Shown here: positions 7,571 through 16,305 of the stretch, in pieces | How positions within the stretch are numbered: the first letter of the stretch is position 1 | Layout: each line of letters starts with the position of its first letter | NCBI RefSeq assembly: GCF_000508085.1 | Contig: NZ_KI669560.1 | Span: 650,219-714,218 of the forward strand | Source of the DNA: Sediminibacterium sp. C3 | GTDB taxonomy: Bacteria > Bacteroidota > Bacteroidia > Chitinophagales > Chitinophagaceae | DNA: 64,000 bases | Direction of reading: 5' to 3' | Notes under the pieces: model-generated | The model's database searches: none | Told to the model about the DNA's origin: nothing | Seen by the model: only the letters and a program-made list of their open reading frames with translations | Made by a program: the position numbers and the translations under genes

Positions 7571-8518
7571 ATGAAGTTTCCGTCTCCTGTTTCCGTTTCC
7601 TGGATGTCTGAGTTTCTGGATGCAAAAGTTGCTGGGAATACCCGGGCAGAAATTTTGGGCATCAACGAAATTCATCGCGTAGAAAAAGGAGATATGGTTT
7701 TTGTTGATCATCCAAAATATTATGATACCTGTTTAAACAGCGCTGCTGATTTTATAATCATCAACACAGATGATGTAAATATTCCTGATGGTAAAACCAT
7801 TTTCATTGTTACAGATCCATTTGAATCTTATTTAAAAATTGTTCAGCATTTCAGTCCTTTTTTACCGGCTTCAAAATCCATTGACGATTCTTTAAAAGTT
7901 GGTGAGCATACGATAATCATGCCCAATGTATTTATTGGTAAAAATGTAGTTATCGGAAACAATTGCATCATTCATCCGAATGTTACGATACATGATAACA
8001 CCATCATTGGAAATGATGTTATCATACAGTCGGGCACTGTTATTGGCGGGGATGCATTTTACTACAACACCAAGAAAAATCGACCCGTTTGGTATAAAAA
8101 AATGTTGAGTTGTGGTAATGTTGTTCTGGAAGATTTTGTTGAGATAGGAACGGGCTGTATGATTGACAGGGGCGTAACTGCTGAAACCAGAATTGGCCAG
8201 GGTACCAAACTGGATAATATGGTTCATATTGGTCATGATGTTACCGTTGGAAAAAATTGTTTGTTTGCAGCCCAGGTGGGTATCGCAGGGGGAACCATCA
8301 TTGAAGATGGGGTTACGCTATGGGGACAGGTTGGCGTTAGCAAAACACTTACCATTGGATCCAATGCCGTAGTGTTGGCACAAAGTGGTGTTCCTTCCTC
8401 TCTGGCAGGAGGTAAAACTTATTTTGGTTATCCTGCTGAAGACGCTTCCATCAAACGCCGTGAGTTGGTATGGATTAAGCGAATTCCTGAACTCTGGAAA
8501 AAAGTGATGGAATCATAG
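7571..8518 (+). CDS. LpxD-like UDP-3-O-acylglucosamine N-acyltransferase
   Basis: I place the start at ATG 7571 (MKFPSPVSVSWMSEFLDAKV), giving 315 residues. The upstream extension from 7487 is unlike the family. The N-terminal domain is the LpxD uridine-binding type (VAGNTRAEILGINEIHRVEKGDMVF would be its core), followed from about residue 115 by a left-handed beta helix of hexapeptide repeats. The catalytic-type His lies in NMVHIGHDV, before CLFAAQVGIAGGT, as in LpxD. The likely reaction is N-acylation of UDP-3-O-acyl-glucosamine in lipid A synthesis. It stands apart from any lpx cluster and could be a second, specialised paralogue. Confidence 0.75.
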   Translation: MKFPSPVSVSWMSEFLDAKVAGNTRAEILGINEIHRVEKGDMVFVDHPKYYDTCLNSAADFIIINTDDVNIPDGKTIFIVTDPFESYLKIVQHFSPFLPASKSIDDSLKVGEHTIIMPNVFIGKNVVIGNNCIIHPNVTIHDNTIIGNDVIIQSGTVIGGDAFYYNTKKNRPVWYKKMLSCGNVVLEDFVEIGTGCMIDRGVTAETRIGQGTKLDNMVHIGHDVTVGKNCLFAAQVGIAGGTIIEDGVTLWGQVGVSKTLTIGSNAVVLAQSGVPSSLAGGKTYFGYPAEDASIKRRELVWIKRIPELWKKVMES

Positions 8519-9487
8519 CCGGTACTTTTCCCTGAATTCATTACAGATTCTATCAATAGATGTTTTAAGCGGAGTATAAGAAAATCCAGGTATGGATGCA
8601 AGTAGTTTTGAATTGTTGAAAACCACTTTCGCCTGAGCTGTCCTGGCTGTTTCTTTGGTAAGCAAGGGGTCTTTACCTGTAAAAAATGCTTTAATGGCTT
8701 CCCATCTCCATACAATGCCTGCCAGCAGAGGGGTTACTTTTTTGTGTGGCGGTTTCTTGTTAAAGCCAGCTGCAATCAACCCAAAAATATCTTTATAGCC
8801 AGTATTGTGGCCACTTAATATAAATCTTTCGCCATTCACTTCACTGTTCATTAAGTGATACATGGCTTTCACAACATCCAGCACATCTACAAATCCGCTG
8901 GTCCCTTCGGTGTACCATGGAAATTCTTCGTAAGATGATTTGAAAATGCCGGAAGATCCTCCGTTCCAGTCTCCGCTCCCCAGAATAATAACAGGGTTTA
9001 CTACTACTACAGACAAACCCTCACTCATTCCCCGCCATACTTCCATTTCTGCTAGGTATTTGCTTTTGCCATACTCACTGTTACTGGTTTCAGGGGTCCA
9101 GTTCATTGTTTCATCAATTGGTTTGTCTTCCCTGATTCTTCCGAGAGCAGCAACCGAACTAACGAATAATAATTTCTTCACCCCACTGTTGATGCAGGCG
9201 TTTACCACATTGGCAGTGCCTTCTACATTGGTGTGAAACATAGAAGTTTTCTTTGACGGATTAAAAGAAACAACGGCTGCGCAATGATATACCTGTTCAA
9301 CATTCTGCAGAGATTCTTCCAGAGAGACGATATCCAGTATATCTCCTTTTATCCATTCCACACCTTCTGTTCCAGCTATTTCAGGGGGATTGTTTCTATA
9401 TAATGCTTTAACTGAATGACCTTCCCGGATCAACTTTTGCAATAAGTGTGATCCTACCAGACCGCTGGCACCTGTTACTAAAATCAT
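8513..9487 (-). CDS. NAD-dependent epimerase/dehydratase (extended SDR)
   Basis: The 324-residue protein starts with the dinucleotide motif MILVTGASGLVGSHLLQ and keeps the catalytic Tyr-x3-Lys in SEYGKSKYLAE and the VYHCAAVVSF strand. It resembles the dihydroflavonol-reductase-like extended SDRs common in Bacteroidetes. The substrate is unknown. Its start overlaps the end of the Fur-family gene (ATGA arrangement), so it is co-translated with the metal regulator and SCO1. Its stop overlaps the convergent lpxD-like gene by 6 bases. Confidence 0.85.
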   Translation of the reverse strand: MILVTGASGLVGSHLLQKLIREGHSVKALYRNNPPEIAGTEGVEWIKGDILDIVSLEESLQNVEQVYHCAAVVSFNPSKKTSMFHTNVEGTANVVNACINSGVKKLLFVSSVAALGRIREDKPIDETMNWTPETSNSEYGKSKYLAEMEVWRGMSEGLSVVVVNPVIILGSGDWNGGSSGIFKSSYEEFPWYTEGTSGFVDVLDVVKAMYHLMNSEVNGERFILSGHNTGYKDIFGLIAAGFNKKPPHKKVTPLLAGIVWRWEAIKAFFTGKDPLLTKETARTAQAKVVFNNSKLLASIPGFSYTPLKTSIDRICNEFREKYRL

Positions 9488-9903
9488 TGCTCACATTTAT
9501 TACAGGTTCCGCTAATCACTAAATCGGTTTGAGCAGCTTTAAATCCTTTGGGTAGTTTTACTTTAGGAACATTGACTTCATCAATACAGTAAGTTGTTCC
9601 GCAATCATCGCAAATAAAATGAACATGATCGTCGTGGTGATGTCCAGCCCCACATTCGTCTTTGCACAAAGCATAGCGAACAGAATTGTCCGCAGTAGGT
9701 ATGGTGTGTATGATTCCTTTTTCTACAAAAGTTTGTAAGGTTCTGTAGATAGTTACACGGTCAAATTCTTCACTGCTTTTTTGTTCAATATCACCGTGAG
9801 CCATTGCATTTCCGGATTCCCAGAAAAGTGCGAGGATTTTTTTTCTTGCCTCAGTAATGCTTAGGTGATTCTTTTTTAATATGTCATTGATTTTATCCTG
9901 CAT
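9484..9903 (-). CDS. Fur-family metal-dependent repressor
   Basis: The 139-residue protein has an N-terminal winged helix (LSITEARKKILALFWE..., DRVTIYRTLQTFVEKGII). The C-terminal dimerisation domain holds a His-rich site (GHHHDDHVHFICDDCGTTYCIDE) and a second CxxC (CNKCEQ) at the very end, giving the two Cys pairs of the structural zinc site. Fur, Zur and PerR cannot be separated by eye. The neighbours (SCO1, MerC-like membrane protein) favour zinc or another metal. It lies 7 bp after SCO1 and is probably controlled by the palindrome at 10617-10631. Confidence 0.85.
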   Translation of the reverse strand: MQDKINDILKKNHLSITEARKKILALFWESGNAMAHGDIEQKSSEEFDRVTIYRTLQTFVEKGIIHTIPTADNSVRYALCKDECGAGHHHDDHVHFICDDCGTTYCIDEVNVPKVKLPKGFKAAQTDLVISGTCNKCEQ

Positions 9904-9910
9904 GTTGCCC

Positions 9911-10567
9911 CTAAGGATTATTGTTAAAGATACCGTTTACAAAATTACTGTTAGCAGATCGCTCCTGTAATAATTCTCTGATATCTTTCTTTAATTTTTC
10001 TATTTCATCTTTTTTTAGACCATCATAAATCTGAGAACGAACTTTTCCATCTTTATCTACCAGGGCAAAAAACTGGGTATGAATAAACTGGTCTTCAATT
10101 TTTTGAACACTGTTCTTGGGATCGTCCAATAAATAGGCGGCTCTTGCCATTTGGTATAAACTGTCTTTTCTGCCCGTTACCATCACCCATTTTCTGCTGT
10201 TTACCTGCATAGAGTCTGAGTATTTTTTTAATTTGGGTACAGAATCTGTTTCCGGATCACAGGTATGAGATAAAATCAAGAAATCAGGCTCGGCCTGGAA
10301 TTCATCATAAATCTCCTTCATGTTTTTGTTCATCTTTGGACAGATACCCTTACAGCTGGTAAAAAAGTATTCCACTACGGTTACCTTGCCTAATAAATCA
10401 CGGTCATTAAAGGGCAGACCTTCCTGTGTAGTAAATTGAAATGGTTTAATATAGCTAATTACAGATAACTTTTTCTTCCATTTATCAGTACCTCTGAATA
10501 GGAAAAAATAAAATCCACCCAGTAAAACCAGAAAAAACCCCAGATAGGCCAATACTCTCTTACTCAT
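9911..10567 (-). CDS. SCO1/SenC-family thioredoxin-fold copper protein
   Basis: After one membrane anchor (LAYLGFFLVLLGGFYFFLF), this 218-residue protein has a thioredoxin fold with the SCO copper-binding Cys pair in SCKGICPKM (C-x3-C) and the distal His in FIHTQFFALVD. SCO proteins deliver copper or reduce the CuA site of cytochrome c oxidase at the outer face of the inner membrane. It is the first gene of a minus-strand operon with the Fur-family repressor and an epimerase, and is divergent from the MerC-like gene. Confidence 0.9.
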   Translation of the reverse strand: MSKRVLAYLGFFLVLLGGFYFFLFRGTDKWKKKLSVISYIKPFQFTTQEGLPFNDRDLLGKVTVVEYFFTSCKGICPKMNKNMKEIYDEFQAEPDFLILSHTCDPETDSVPKLKKYSDSMQVNSRKWVMVTGRKDSLYQMARAAYLLDDPKNSVQKIEDQFIHTQFFALVDKDGKVRSQIYDGLKKDEIEKLKKDIRELLQERSANSNFVNGIFNNNP

Positions 10568-10616
10568 ATGCTTATATTAATGCTGTAAAGGTAATACCAT
10601 TTTACAACAAATATTT

Positions 10617-10631
10617 TGCAACAAAGTTGCA
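10617..10631. promoter_or_regulatory. Palindromic operator between SCO1 and MerC genes
   Basis: TGCAAC-AAA-GTTGCA is a perfect 6+3+6 palindrome in the 84-bp divergent gap between the SCO1 operon and the MerC-like gene. Flanking ACAACA on the left and TTGTTGT on the right extend the symmetry imperfectly. The form and place suit a dimeric Fur-family regulator, and such a regulator is encoded two genes away. Binding is inferred, not shown. Confidence 0.6.
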
Positions 10632-10651
10632 TTGTTGTAGTTTTACAGACG

Positions 10652-11044
10652 ATGAAGTTTAAAATCAACTGGGATGCATTGGGAATTGTTGCTTCTGTGG
10701 CCTGTGCCATACACTGCGCCCTGCTTCCCCTTTTTTTAAGTAGTCTTCCTTTATTTGGGGTAAATATTATTGAAAATATACATTTTGAATATTTAATGAT
10801 TGGCCTGGCTTTTATACTAGGGACATATGCATTATACCATGGTTTTAAAAAACATCATCATAGCTGGTGGCCAGTTGTTTTATTTACAACTGGTATTCTC
10901 TTTCTCATTTTAAAAGTAAACTTCCACCAACTGGAATGGATCTTATTGGTTCCTTCTGTTGGATTTATTGTGGTTGCACACTACCTGAACTTTAAACTTT
11001 GCAGAAAACACGATCATGCGCACAGCGATGATTGCGCACATTAA
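10652..11044 (+). CDS. MerC-domain membrane protein
   Basis: I choose ATG 10652 (MKFKINWDALGIVASVACAIHCALLPLF), giving 130 residues, because the upstream in-frame start would begin inside the operator. Four hydrophobic segments are visible. The CAIHC motif in the first segment is the MerC-type Cys pair, and the C-terminus is His/Asp-rich (CRKHDHAHSDDCAH), a likely soluble metal-binding tail. The family is linked to metal-ion uptake or handling. The actual ion is unknown. The shared operator with the SCO1/Fur operon suggests metal-dependent control. Confidence 0.75.
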   Translation: MKFKINWDALGIVASVACAIHCALLPLFLSSLPLFGVNIIENIHFEYLMIGLAFILGTYALYHGFKKHHHSWWPVVLFTTGILFLILKVNFHQLEWILLVPSVGFIVVAHYLNFKLCRKHDHAHSDDCAH

Positions 11045-11082
11045 CTGAAAAGGGTTACCTTTAAGTATAAAGTAAAAGTTTA

Positions 11083-12225
11083 ATGAAAACTGCCCAGCTT
11101 CAATTTGGTTCGGGAAAATGGATTAAGGCGGATTTACCTGACAATTTTCCTGCTGAGAAAGCACAACTGGTTTTGGCATTTGGTTCAGGAGAACTCGTAA
11201 CTAATCAAGCGGTCTTTACCTCAATTAAAGAAAAGTTTCCCAATGCGAATATTGTTTCCTGTTCTACATCTGGCGAAATTCTTTATAAACATGTTTATGA
11301 TGAAACAATAGTTGTAACAGCAATCTATTTTGAAAAAGCAACAACGCAGGCGGTTTCTATAGACATATCCCAGTCAGTAGACAGCTATGAAACCGGGAAA
11401 AAGCTGATGGGTATGTTAAATCAGGAAAAGCTAGTGTCTGTATTTGTTATTTCAGAGGGTTCGTTTATTAATGGGTCCGAATTGGTAGCAGGTTTTAATG
11501 CTGTCAATCCCAATAATATTCCTGTAACTGGTGGACTGGCAGGAGATGCTGCAAGATTTGAAAAAACACAGGTTGGATTAAATACGCCAGCCAAGCAAGG
11601 AACGGTTGTAGCTATAGGATTCTATGGGGCTGGTTTAATGGTTGGGCATAGTTCCTTTGGTGGATGGGATGAATTTGGAAAAGAGAGAGTAATTACCAAG
11701 TCTGTAAAAAATGTATTGTATGAAATTGATGGTCAGAAAGCGCTTGATTTATACAAGGAGTACCTGGGTCCCTATGTAGATGAATTACCTGGCTCTGCAC
11801 TCTTATTTCCTATTTCTTTACGAACCGAAGACAGTTCTAAAAATCTGGTAAGAACTATCTTAAATGTGAATGAAGCGGATGGCTCAATGATTTTTGCGGG
11901 AAATATGCCGGAGGGAAGTAAAATGCGTTTAATGAAAGTAAATTTTGAAAAAGTAATAAATGGTTCTTCTGTTGCCGCAACTACAACTGCATCCATGCAC
12001 GAGAACAACAATGCTAATCTGGCAATTTTAATCAGTTGTGTTGGACGCAAATTGATTTTACAGGACAGAACTTCTGAAGAAGTGGAAGCTGCTCAGAAAG
12101 TATTTGGTGAAAATACTACTATCACTGGCTTTTATTCTTATGGGGAACTATCACCTTTCAATCCAGGTTCTAATTGTGAACTCCACAATCAAACCATGAC
12201 TATTACAACATTTACTGAATTATAA
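11083..12225 (+). CDS. FIST-domain sensory protein
   Basis: The 380-residue soluble protein contains a FIST_N domain (about 20-215; LVLAFGSGELV, SCSTSGEILYK, VTGGLAGDAARF) and a FIST_C domain (about 220-370; GQKALDLYKEYLG, FYSYGELSPF). FIST domains are proposed small-ligand sensors, often linked to signal transduction. The next gene, 11 bp downstream, encodes a hybrid histidine kinase without an obvious sensor domain, so this protein may supply the sensing function. The ligand is unknown. Confidence 0.85.
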   Translation: MKTAQLQFGSGKWIKADLPDNFPAEKAQLVLAFGSGELVTNQAVFTSIKEKFPNANIVSCSTSGEILYKHVYDETIVVTAIYFEKATTQAVSIDISQSVDSYETGKKLMGMLNQEKLVSVFVISEGSFINGSELVAGFNAVNPNNIPVTGGLAGDAARFEKTQVGLNTPAKQGTVVAIGFYGAGLMVGHSSFGGWDEFGKERVITKSVKNVLYEIDGQKALDLYKEYLGPYVDELPGSALLFPISLRTEDSSKNLVRTILNVNEADGSMIFAGNMPEGSKMRLMKVNFEKVINGSSVAATTTASMHENNNANLAILISCVGRKLILQDRTSEEVEAAQKVFGENTTITGFYSYGELSPFNPGSNCELHNQTMTITTFTEL

Positions 12226-12236
12226 CGCCAGTTTCA

Positions 12237-13754
12237 ATGCCTTATCATAGCTTACTTAAAAAGCAGATATCTCAGTTTCTTAATAATTCTTTGGAGAACA
12301 ATCCAGACCTGGCTTCTTTTCTGGATGCGGTCAATAAAAGCGATAGCTCTTTCGACAGAGATAGAAAAATTACAGAACATGCATTTGATGTAAGTGAGAA
12401 GGAATACCAGCTTGCTACGAAAGATTTACAGAGACAAAATGAAATTAGACAACAATCTATTTATAAATTAAAGCAGGCGATTAAGGCACTGGATCCTGCT
12501 GCACCGCAGGAGTTTGATGAAGATAGTGATGACCTGATTGATATTATTTCTTTTCTGGAAAAACAGATTCTCAAAACAAAACAGCTGGAAGCAGATTTGA
12601 TTCATGCCAAGGAAGTGGCTGAAAAAGCGGCACAGGCCAAGAGTGAGTTTCTGTCTGTAATGAGCCATGAAATCCGTACACCTTTAAATGCAATTATTGG
12701 TACCATTATGTTACTTCAGTATCAGGATCTTGCACCAGACCAGCGAGAACTGTTGAATGTGATGGAGATTTCTTCTGAGAATTTACTAAGTCTCATTAAT
12801 GACGTACTCGATTTCAGCAAACTGGAAGAAGGTAAAATCATATTCGCTGAGCGAAATGTAAATGTGTTGCATTTCCTCAAGAATATTAAAATGGCCAATC
12901 AGGTAAAAGCGGAAGAAAAAAGAAATAGAATTAAAATTACCTATGACGATGATATTCCTGAGTTCCTGGTATGTGATGATGTAAGATTGGGTCAGATTTT
13001 AAATAACCTGATTTCCAATGCGGTTAAGTTTACCAAGGACGGAACCATTACCATACAGGTAGAACTGGTAGCCAACAATAAACAGGATGTAGATCTGATG
13101 TTTTCAATAGAAGATACCGGAATTGGTATTCCCAAAGAAAAACAACACCTGGTATTTGAACGATTTACGCAAGCCAACAATAATATTACCCGCGAGTTTG
13201 GAGGATCCGGACTTGGGCTAACCATTATTAGAAGATTGCTACAGCTTCAGGGCAGTGAAATATTTTTAGAGAGTGAGCCTGGTGTGGGATCCAAGTTTTA
13301 TTTCACGCTAAAATTCAAGAAAAGCAATAGTGAAATCAGAGAAGAAGCCAAACAAAGCGGTACAGAAAACAAGCCAGATTTATCAGGCAAAAGAATATTG
13401 TTGGTAGAAGACGTAGAGTTCAATATCATGGTTGCCCAACGAATGTTGAAGAACTGGAATGCGGAAGTAGATTTGGCAGAAAACGGATCCATTGCTGTTG
13501 AAAAAGTTAGGCAGGAGAATTACGATCTCATATTAATGGATATTCAGATGCCGGTAATGGATGGATATACGGCTACCAGAAATATCAGGACATTCAATAC
13601 CACTGTACCCATCATTGCGTTGACAGCTTCTGTTATCACCACCGATATTGAAGCAAAAGCAATACAGATAGGAATGGACGGTTGTTTATCCAAACCATTC
13701 AATCCTAATACGCTCTATACAATCATCATGGACAATATTGCTCCATCAGCATAA
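12237..13754 (+). CDS. Hybrid histidine kinase (HisKA-HATPase-REC)
   Basis: The 505-residue kinase has no membrane segment. Residues 1-130 are helical with a coiled-coil stretch. The H-box SHEIRTPLNAIIG gives phospho-His at about 143. N- and G-boxes (LISNAVKF, DTGIGIP, FGGSGLGL) define the ATPase domain. A receiver domain from about 385 has its Asp in LILMDIQMPVMDG (about 433) and Lys in CLSKPF. No Hpt or DNA-binding output is present. It directly follows the FIST gene, and I infer a FIST-kinase sensory pair. Confidence 0.9.
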   Translation: MPYHSLLKKQISQFLNNSLENNPDLASFLDAVNKSDSSFDRDRKITEHAFDVSEKEYQLATKDLQRQNEIRQQSIYKLKQAIKALDPAAPQEFDEDSDDLIDIISFLEKQILKTKQLEADLIHAKEVAEKAAQAKSEFLSVMSHEIRTPLNAIIGTIMLLQYQDLAPDQRELLNVMEISSENLLSLINDVLDFSKLEEGKIIFAERNVNVLHFLKNIKMANQVKAEEKRNRIKITYDDDIPEFLVCDDVRLGQILNNLISNAVKFTKDGTITIQVELVANNKQDVDLMFSIEDTGIGIPKEKQHLVFERFTQANNNITREFGGSGLGLTIIRRLLQLQGSEIFLESEPGVGSKFYFTLKFKKSNSEIREEAKQSGTENKPDLSGKRILLVEDVEFNIMVAQRMLKNWNAEVDLAENGSIAVEKVRQENYDLILMDIQMPVMDGYTATRNIRTFNTTVPIIALTASVITTDIEAKAIQIGMDGCLSKPFNPNTLYTIIMDNIAPSA

Positions 13755-13762
13755 TCAATCAG

Positions 13763-15157
13763 ATGACTCAATCTATGGGAGGTACCAAACTCCGTTATTG
13801 GTATGATTTGTTCAGGGAATCATTGAACAGCGAACACAAGGACTTTACAAAAGGAAGTTTAAGAAAAGCCATTTTTTTACTGGCTGTTCCAATGATTCTG
13901 GAAATGTGCATGGAGTCTGTTTTTGCTGTTGTAGATATTTTTTTTGTAAGCAAACTGGGATCTGCTGCAGCGGCAACAGTTGGATTAACCGAGTCGGTAT
14001 TGACCATTATTTACTCTTTAGCCATTGGACTCAGCATGGCCGCTACTGCGATGGTAGCCAGAAGAGTGGGTGAAAAGAATCATGAAGCTGCTGCAGAAGC
14101 AGGGGCACAAACACTTATTATTTGTATCGTCATCAGTATGATCATCAGTATCATCGGTGCTTTTTTTGCTTCGGACATATTGCAATTGGTAGGAGCTTCT
14201 CCTGAAATTCTAAGTATCGGTTCTAACTATGTTTCCATTATGCTGATTGGGAACCTGGTTATTATGTTGTTGTTTTTAATCAATGGAATTTTCAGAGGGG
14301 CGGGCAATGCAGCGATTGCTATGAAAAGTTTATGGCTGGCCAATCTTTGTAATATTATTTTATGTCCTGTAATGATTCATTTTTATGGTTTAACAGGAGC
14401 GGCAATTGCAACAACTACCGGAAGAGGTATTGGGGTACTTTATCAATTATATAATCTTCAGAAGGGAAAGGGGATTATTCAAATAAAATGGAATCATTTT
14501 AAGCCTATCTGGTCGGTTATTCTATCTGTTCTAAACATTGCATCAACCGGCGCACTTCAATTTATTATTGCTTCTGCCAGCTGGATTTTTATGGCAAAAA
14601 TCATTTCCGGATATGGGAGTGATGCCATTGCAGGGTATACCATTGCTATTCGGCTTATCATTTTTTTCCTGATGCCTGCCTGGGGCTTAAGTAATGCAGC
14701 GGCTACCCTTGTAGGACAAAATCTTGGAGCAAAACAAATTGAAAGAGCAGAAGCTTCTGTTTGGAAAACAGCAAAGTACAATGCAGTTTTTATGGGTATT
14801 GTTTCCGTTTTATTTATCACGGCTGCTCCTTTCTTTGTTGGATTAATGAGCAATGAGCCAATGGTAATTGCAACCGGAACCAGTGCACTAAGAATAATAA
14901 GTTTCGGTTATTTATTTTATGGAGTAGGAATGGTAATGATGAATGCCTTTAACGGTGCAGGAGATAGCAGAACGCCTACCCTTATTAATTTTTTCTGGTT
15001 CTGGGTCTTTCAGATTCCGGTAGCTTATTATTTATCGGGGGCAGCTAATTGGGGAACCAATGGAGTTTTCTGGGCCATTGTAATTACCGAAACAGCAGTG
15101 GCCATTACCGGCACTATTTTATTTAAGAGAGGCAGGTGGAAAACCATACAAATTTAA
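13763..15157 (+). CDS. MATE-family multidrug/Na+ efflux transporter
   Basis: A 464-residue, twelve-helix protein of the MatE family. The two internally repeated halves each begin with a P-M-I-type helix (LLAVPMILEMCMESVFAVVDIFFVSKLG; FLMPAWGLSNAAATLVGQNLGA). It starts 8 bp after the kinase gene and may be its regulatory target. The N-terminal 35 residues before the first helix are longer than usual. Transported compounds are not predictable. Its stop overlaps convergent corA in a shared TTAA. Confidence 0.9.
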   Translation: MTQSMGGTKLRYWYDLFRESLNSEHKDFTKGSLRKAIFLLAVPMILEMCMESVFAVVDIFFVSKLGSAAAATVGLTESVLTIIYSLAIGLSMAATAMVARRVGEKNHEAAAEAGAQTLIICIVISMIISIIGAFFASDILQLVGASPEILSIGSNYVSIMLIGNLVIMLLFLINGIFRGAGNAAIAMKSLWLANLCNIILCPVMIHFYGLTGAAIATTTGRGIGVLYQLYNLQKGKGIIQIKWNHFKPIWSVILSVLNIASTGALQFIIASASWIFMAKIISGYGSDAIAGYTIAIRLIIFFLMPAWGLSNAAATLVGQNLGAKQIERAEASVWKTAKYNAVFMGIVSVLFITAAPFFVGLMSNEPMVIATGTSALRIISFGYLFYGVGMVMMNAFNGAGDSRTPTLINFFWFWVFQIPVAYYLSGAANWGTNGVFWAIVITETAVAITGTILFKRGRWKTIQI

Positions 15158-16251
15158 AACCAGCCTCGCTTTCTGAAAATAAAAACCATAACCAGGGGAA
15201 CAATAATCATTAAGGCTGTAGCAATATAAAATCCATTGCTTTCATGCGCATAGGGAATACTATCGAAGTTCATTCCAAAAATTCCTCCTATTACCGTGGC
15301 GGGTGCCAGTAAGCAGGTAACGATTGCCATTACTTTCATTACCTCATTCATTTTCAAATTTACATTACTCACATACAGGTCGTGAAGGTTTAGCATCATG
15401 TCTCTGTAGCTTTCTGCCAGGTCATTCGCCTGAACAATATGATCGTAGATGTCTTTGAAATATTTGCGGGTTCTGTCTTCCAGCAGATGACTATCCGTTT
15501 TTACAAACCCATTGATAATATCTCTTACAGGTCCTACATTTCTTTTTAATACTATCAGTTCTTTGCGTAGTGCATTAATTTCAGCCAGCGACCTCTTATT
15601 GCTGCTTCTGATAATTCGTTCTTCCAGTAATTCTATTCTGTCCCCAATTTTATCCATTACCAAGTAGTAGTGGTCTACTATCATGTCTATCAGGGCATAG
15701 CATAAATAATCAGCACCACTCTGTCTTAGTTTTGAATCACTGACCCTTAATTTTTCACGCACTCCGTCAAAAACATCTCTGCTGGCATCTTCCTGATAAG
15801 TGATTACATAGTCTTTTCCGAGAATAATACTGATCTGCTCTGTTTCAACCGTAGCGGTCTGCTCATTAAAGTAAAGCATATTCAATAAACAGTACAACAC
15901 AGGATGTATTTCATCTATTTTAGGCCTTTGACCTACGCTTAAAATATCTTCTGCAATGAGATAGTGAATTCCAAAATGATTACATAAAAGTTCTACTTCT
16001 CCTTTTCTGATACCATCTACATTAATCCAGCTGATTCGACCATTGTCCTTAAACTGTTCACAGGATTCAATTCTGTCAAAGCTGCTTTCATTAATTTCTT
16101 TTTTATCAAAGTCAAAAACAGAAACCACAATATGATCGGCTTCTTTTCTTTCCGGAGTAACGGTTGGGTTTACTTTAAAAATATCTCTTGTACGCCTGGT
16201 ATTAAAAAATGCAAGCGGATTCAATAGTTTTAAATACTGGCTTCCTGTCAT
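15154..16251 (-). CDS. corA: CorA-family Mg2+/Co2+ channel
   Basis: The 365-residue protein has a long cytoplasmic N-terminal domain with a coiled-coil helix, and two C-terminal membrane helices. The signature GMN motif is present in GGIFGMNFDSIPYAH at the end of TM1, and the C-terminus ends in basic residues (FRKRGWF), as in CorA. The role is magnesium (or cobalt/nickel) influx across the inner membrane as a pentamer. It is an isolated gene, convergent with the MATE transporter. Confidence 0.92.
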   Translation of the reverse strand: MTGSQYLKLLNPLAFFNTRRTRDIFKVNPTVTPERKEADHIVVSVFDFDKKEINESSFDRIESCEQFKDNGRISWINVDGIRKGEVELLCNHFGIHYLIAEDILSVGQRPKIDEIHPVLYCLLNMLYFNEQTATVETEQISIILGKDYVITYQEDASRDVFDGVREKLRVSDSKLRQSGADYLCYALIDMIVDHYYLVMDKIGDRIELLEERIIRSSNKRSLAEINALRKELIVLKRNVGPVRDIINGFVKTDSHLLEDRTRKYFKDIYDHIVQANDLAESYRDMMLNLHDLYVSNVNLKMNEVMKVMAIVTCLLAPATVIGGIFGMNFDSIPYAHESNGFYIATALMIIVPLVMVFIFRKRGWF

Positions 16252-16305
16252 AGATTGAAGTTAATTAAAATGAGGTATTTAATACCTTCGCTCATAAATT
16301 GAGTC

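Noticed and set aside
7402-7611. Short plus-strand frame before the lpxD-like gene
   Set aside because: It overlaps the lpxD-like start in another frame, has low-complexity composition and no recognisable domain. Leaving it out leaves a normal leader region.
8940-9236. Open frame of 98 codons opposite the epimerase gene
   Set aside because: It is the reverse strand of a well-conserved SDR and looks like a composition shadow. The same holds for the other antisense frames over lysS, the RND pumps and the helicase.
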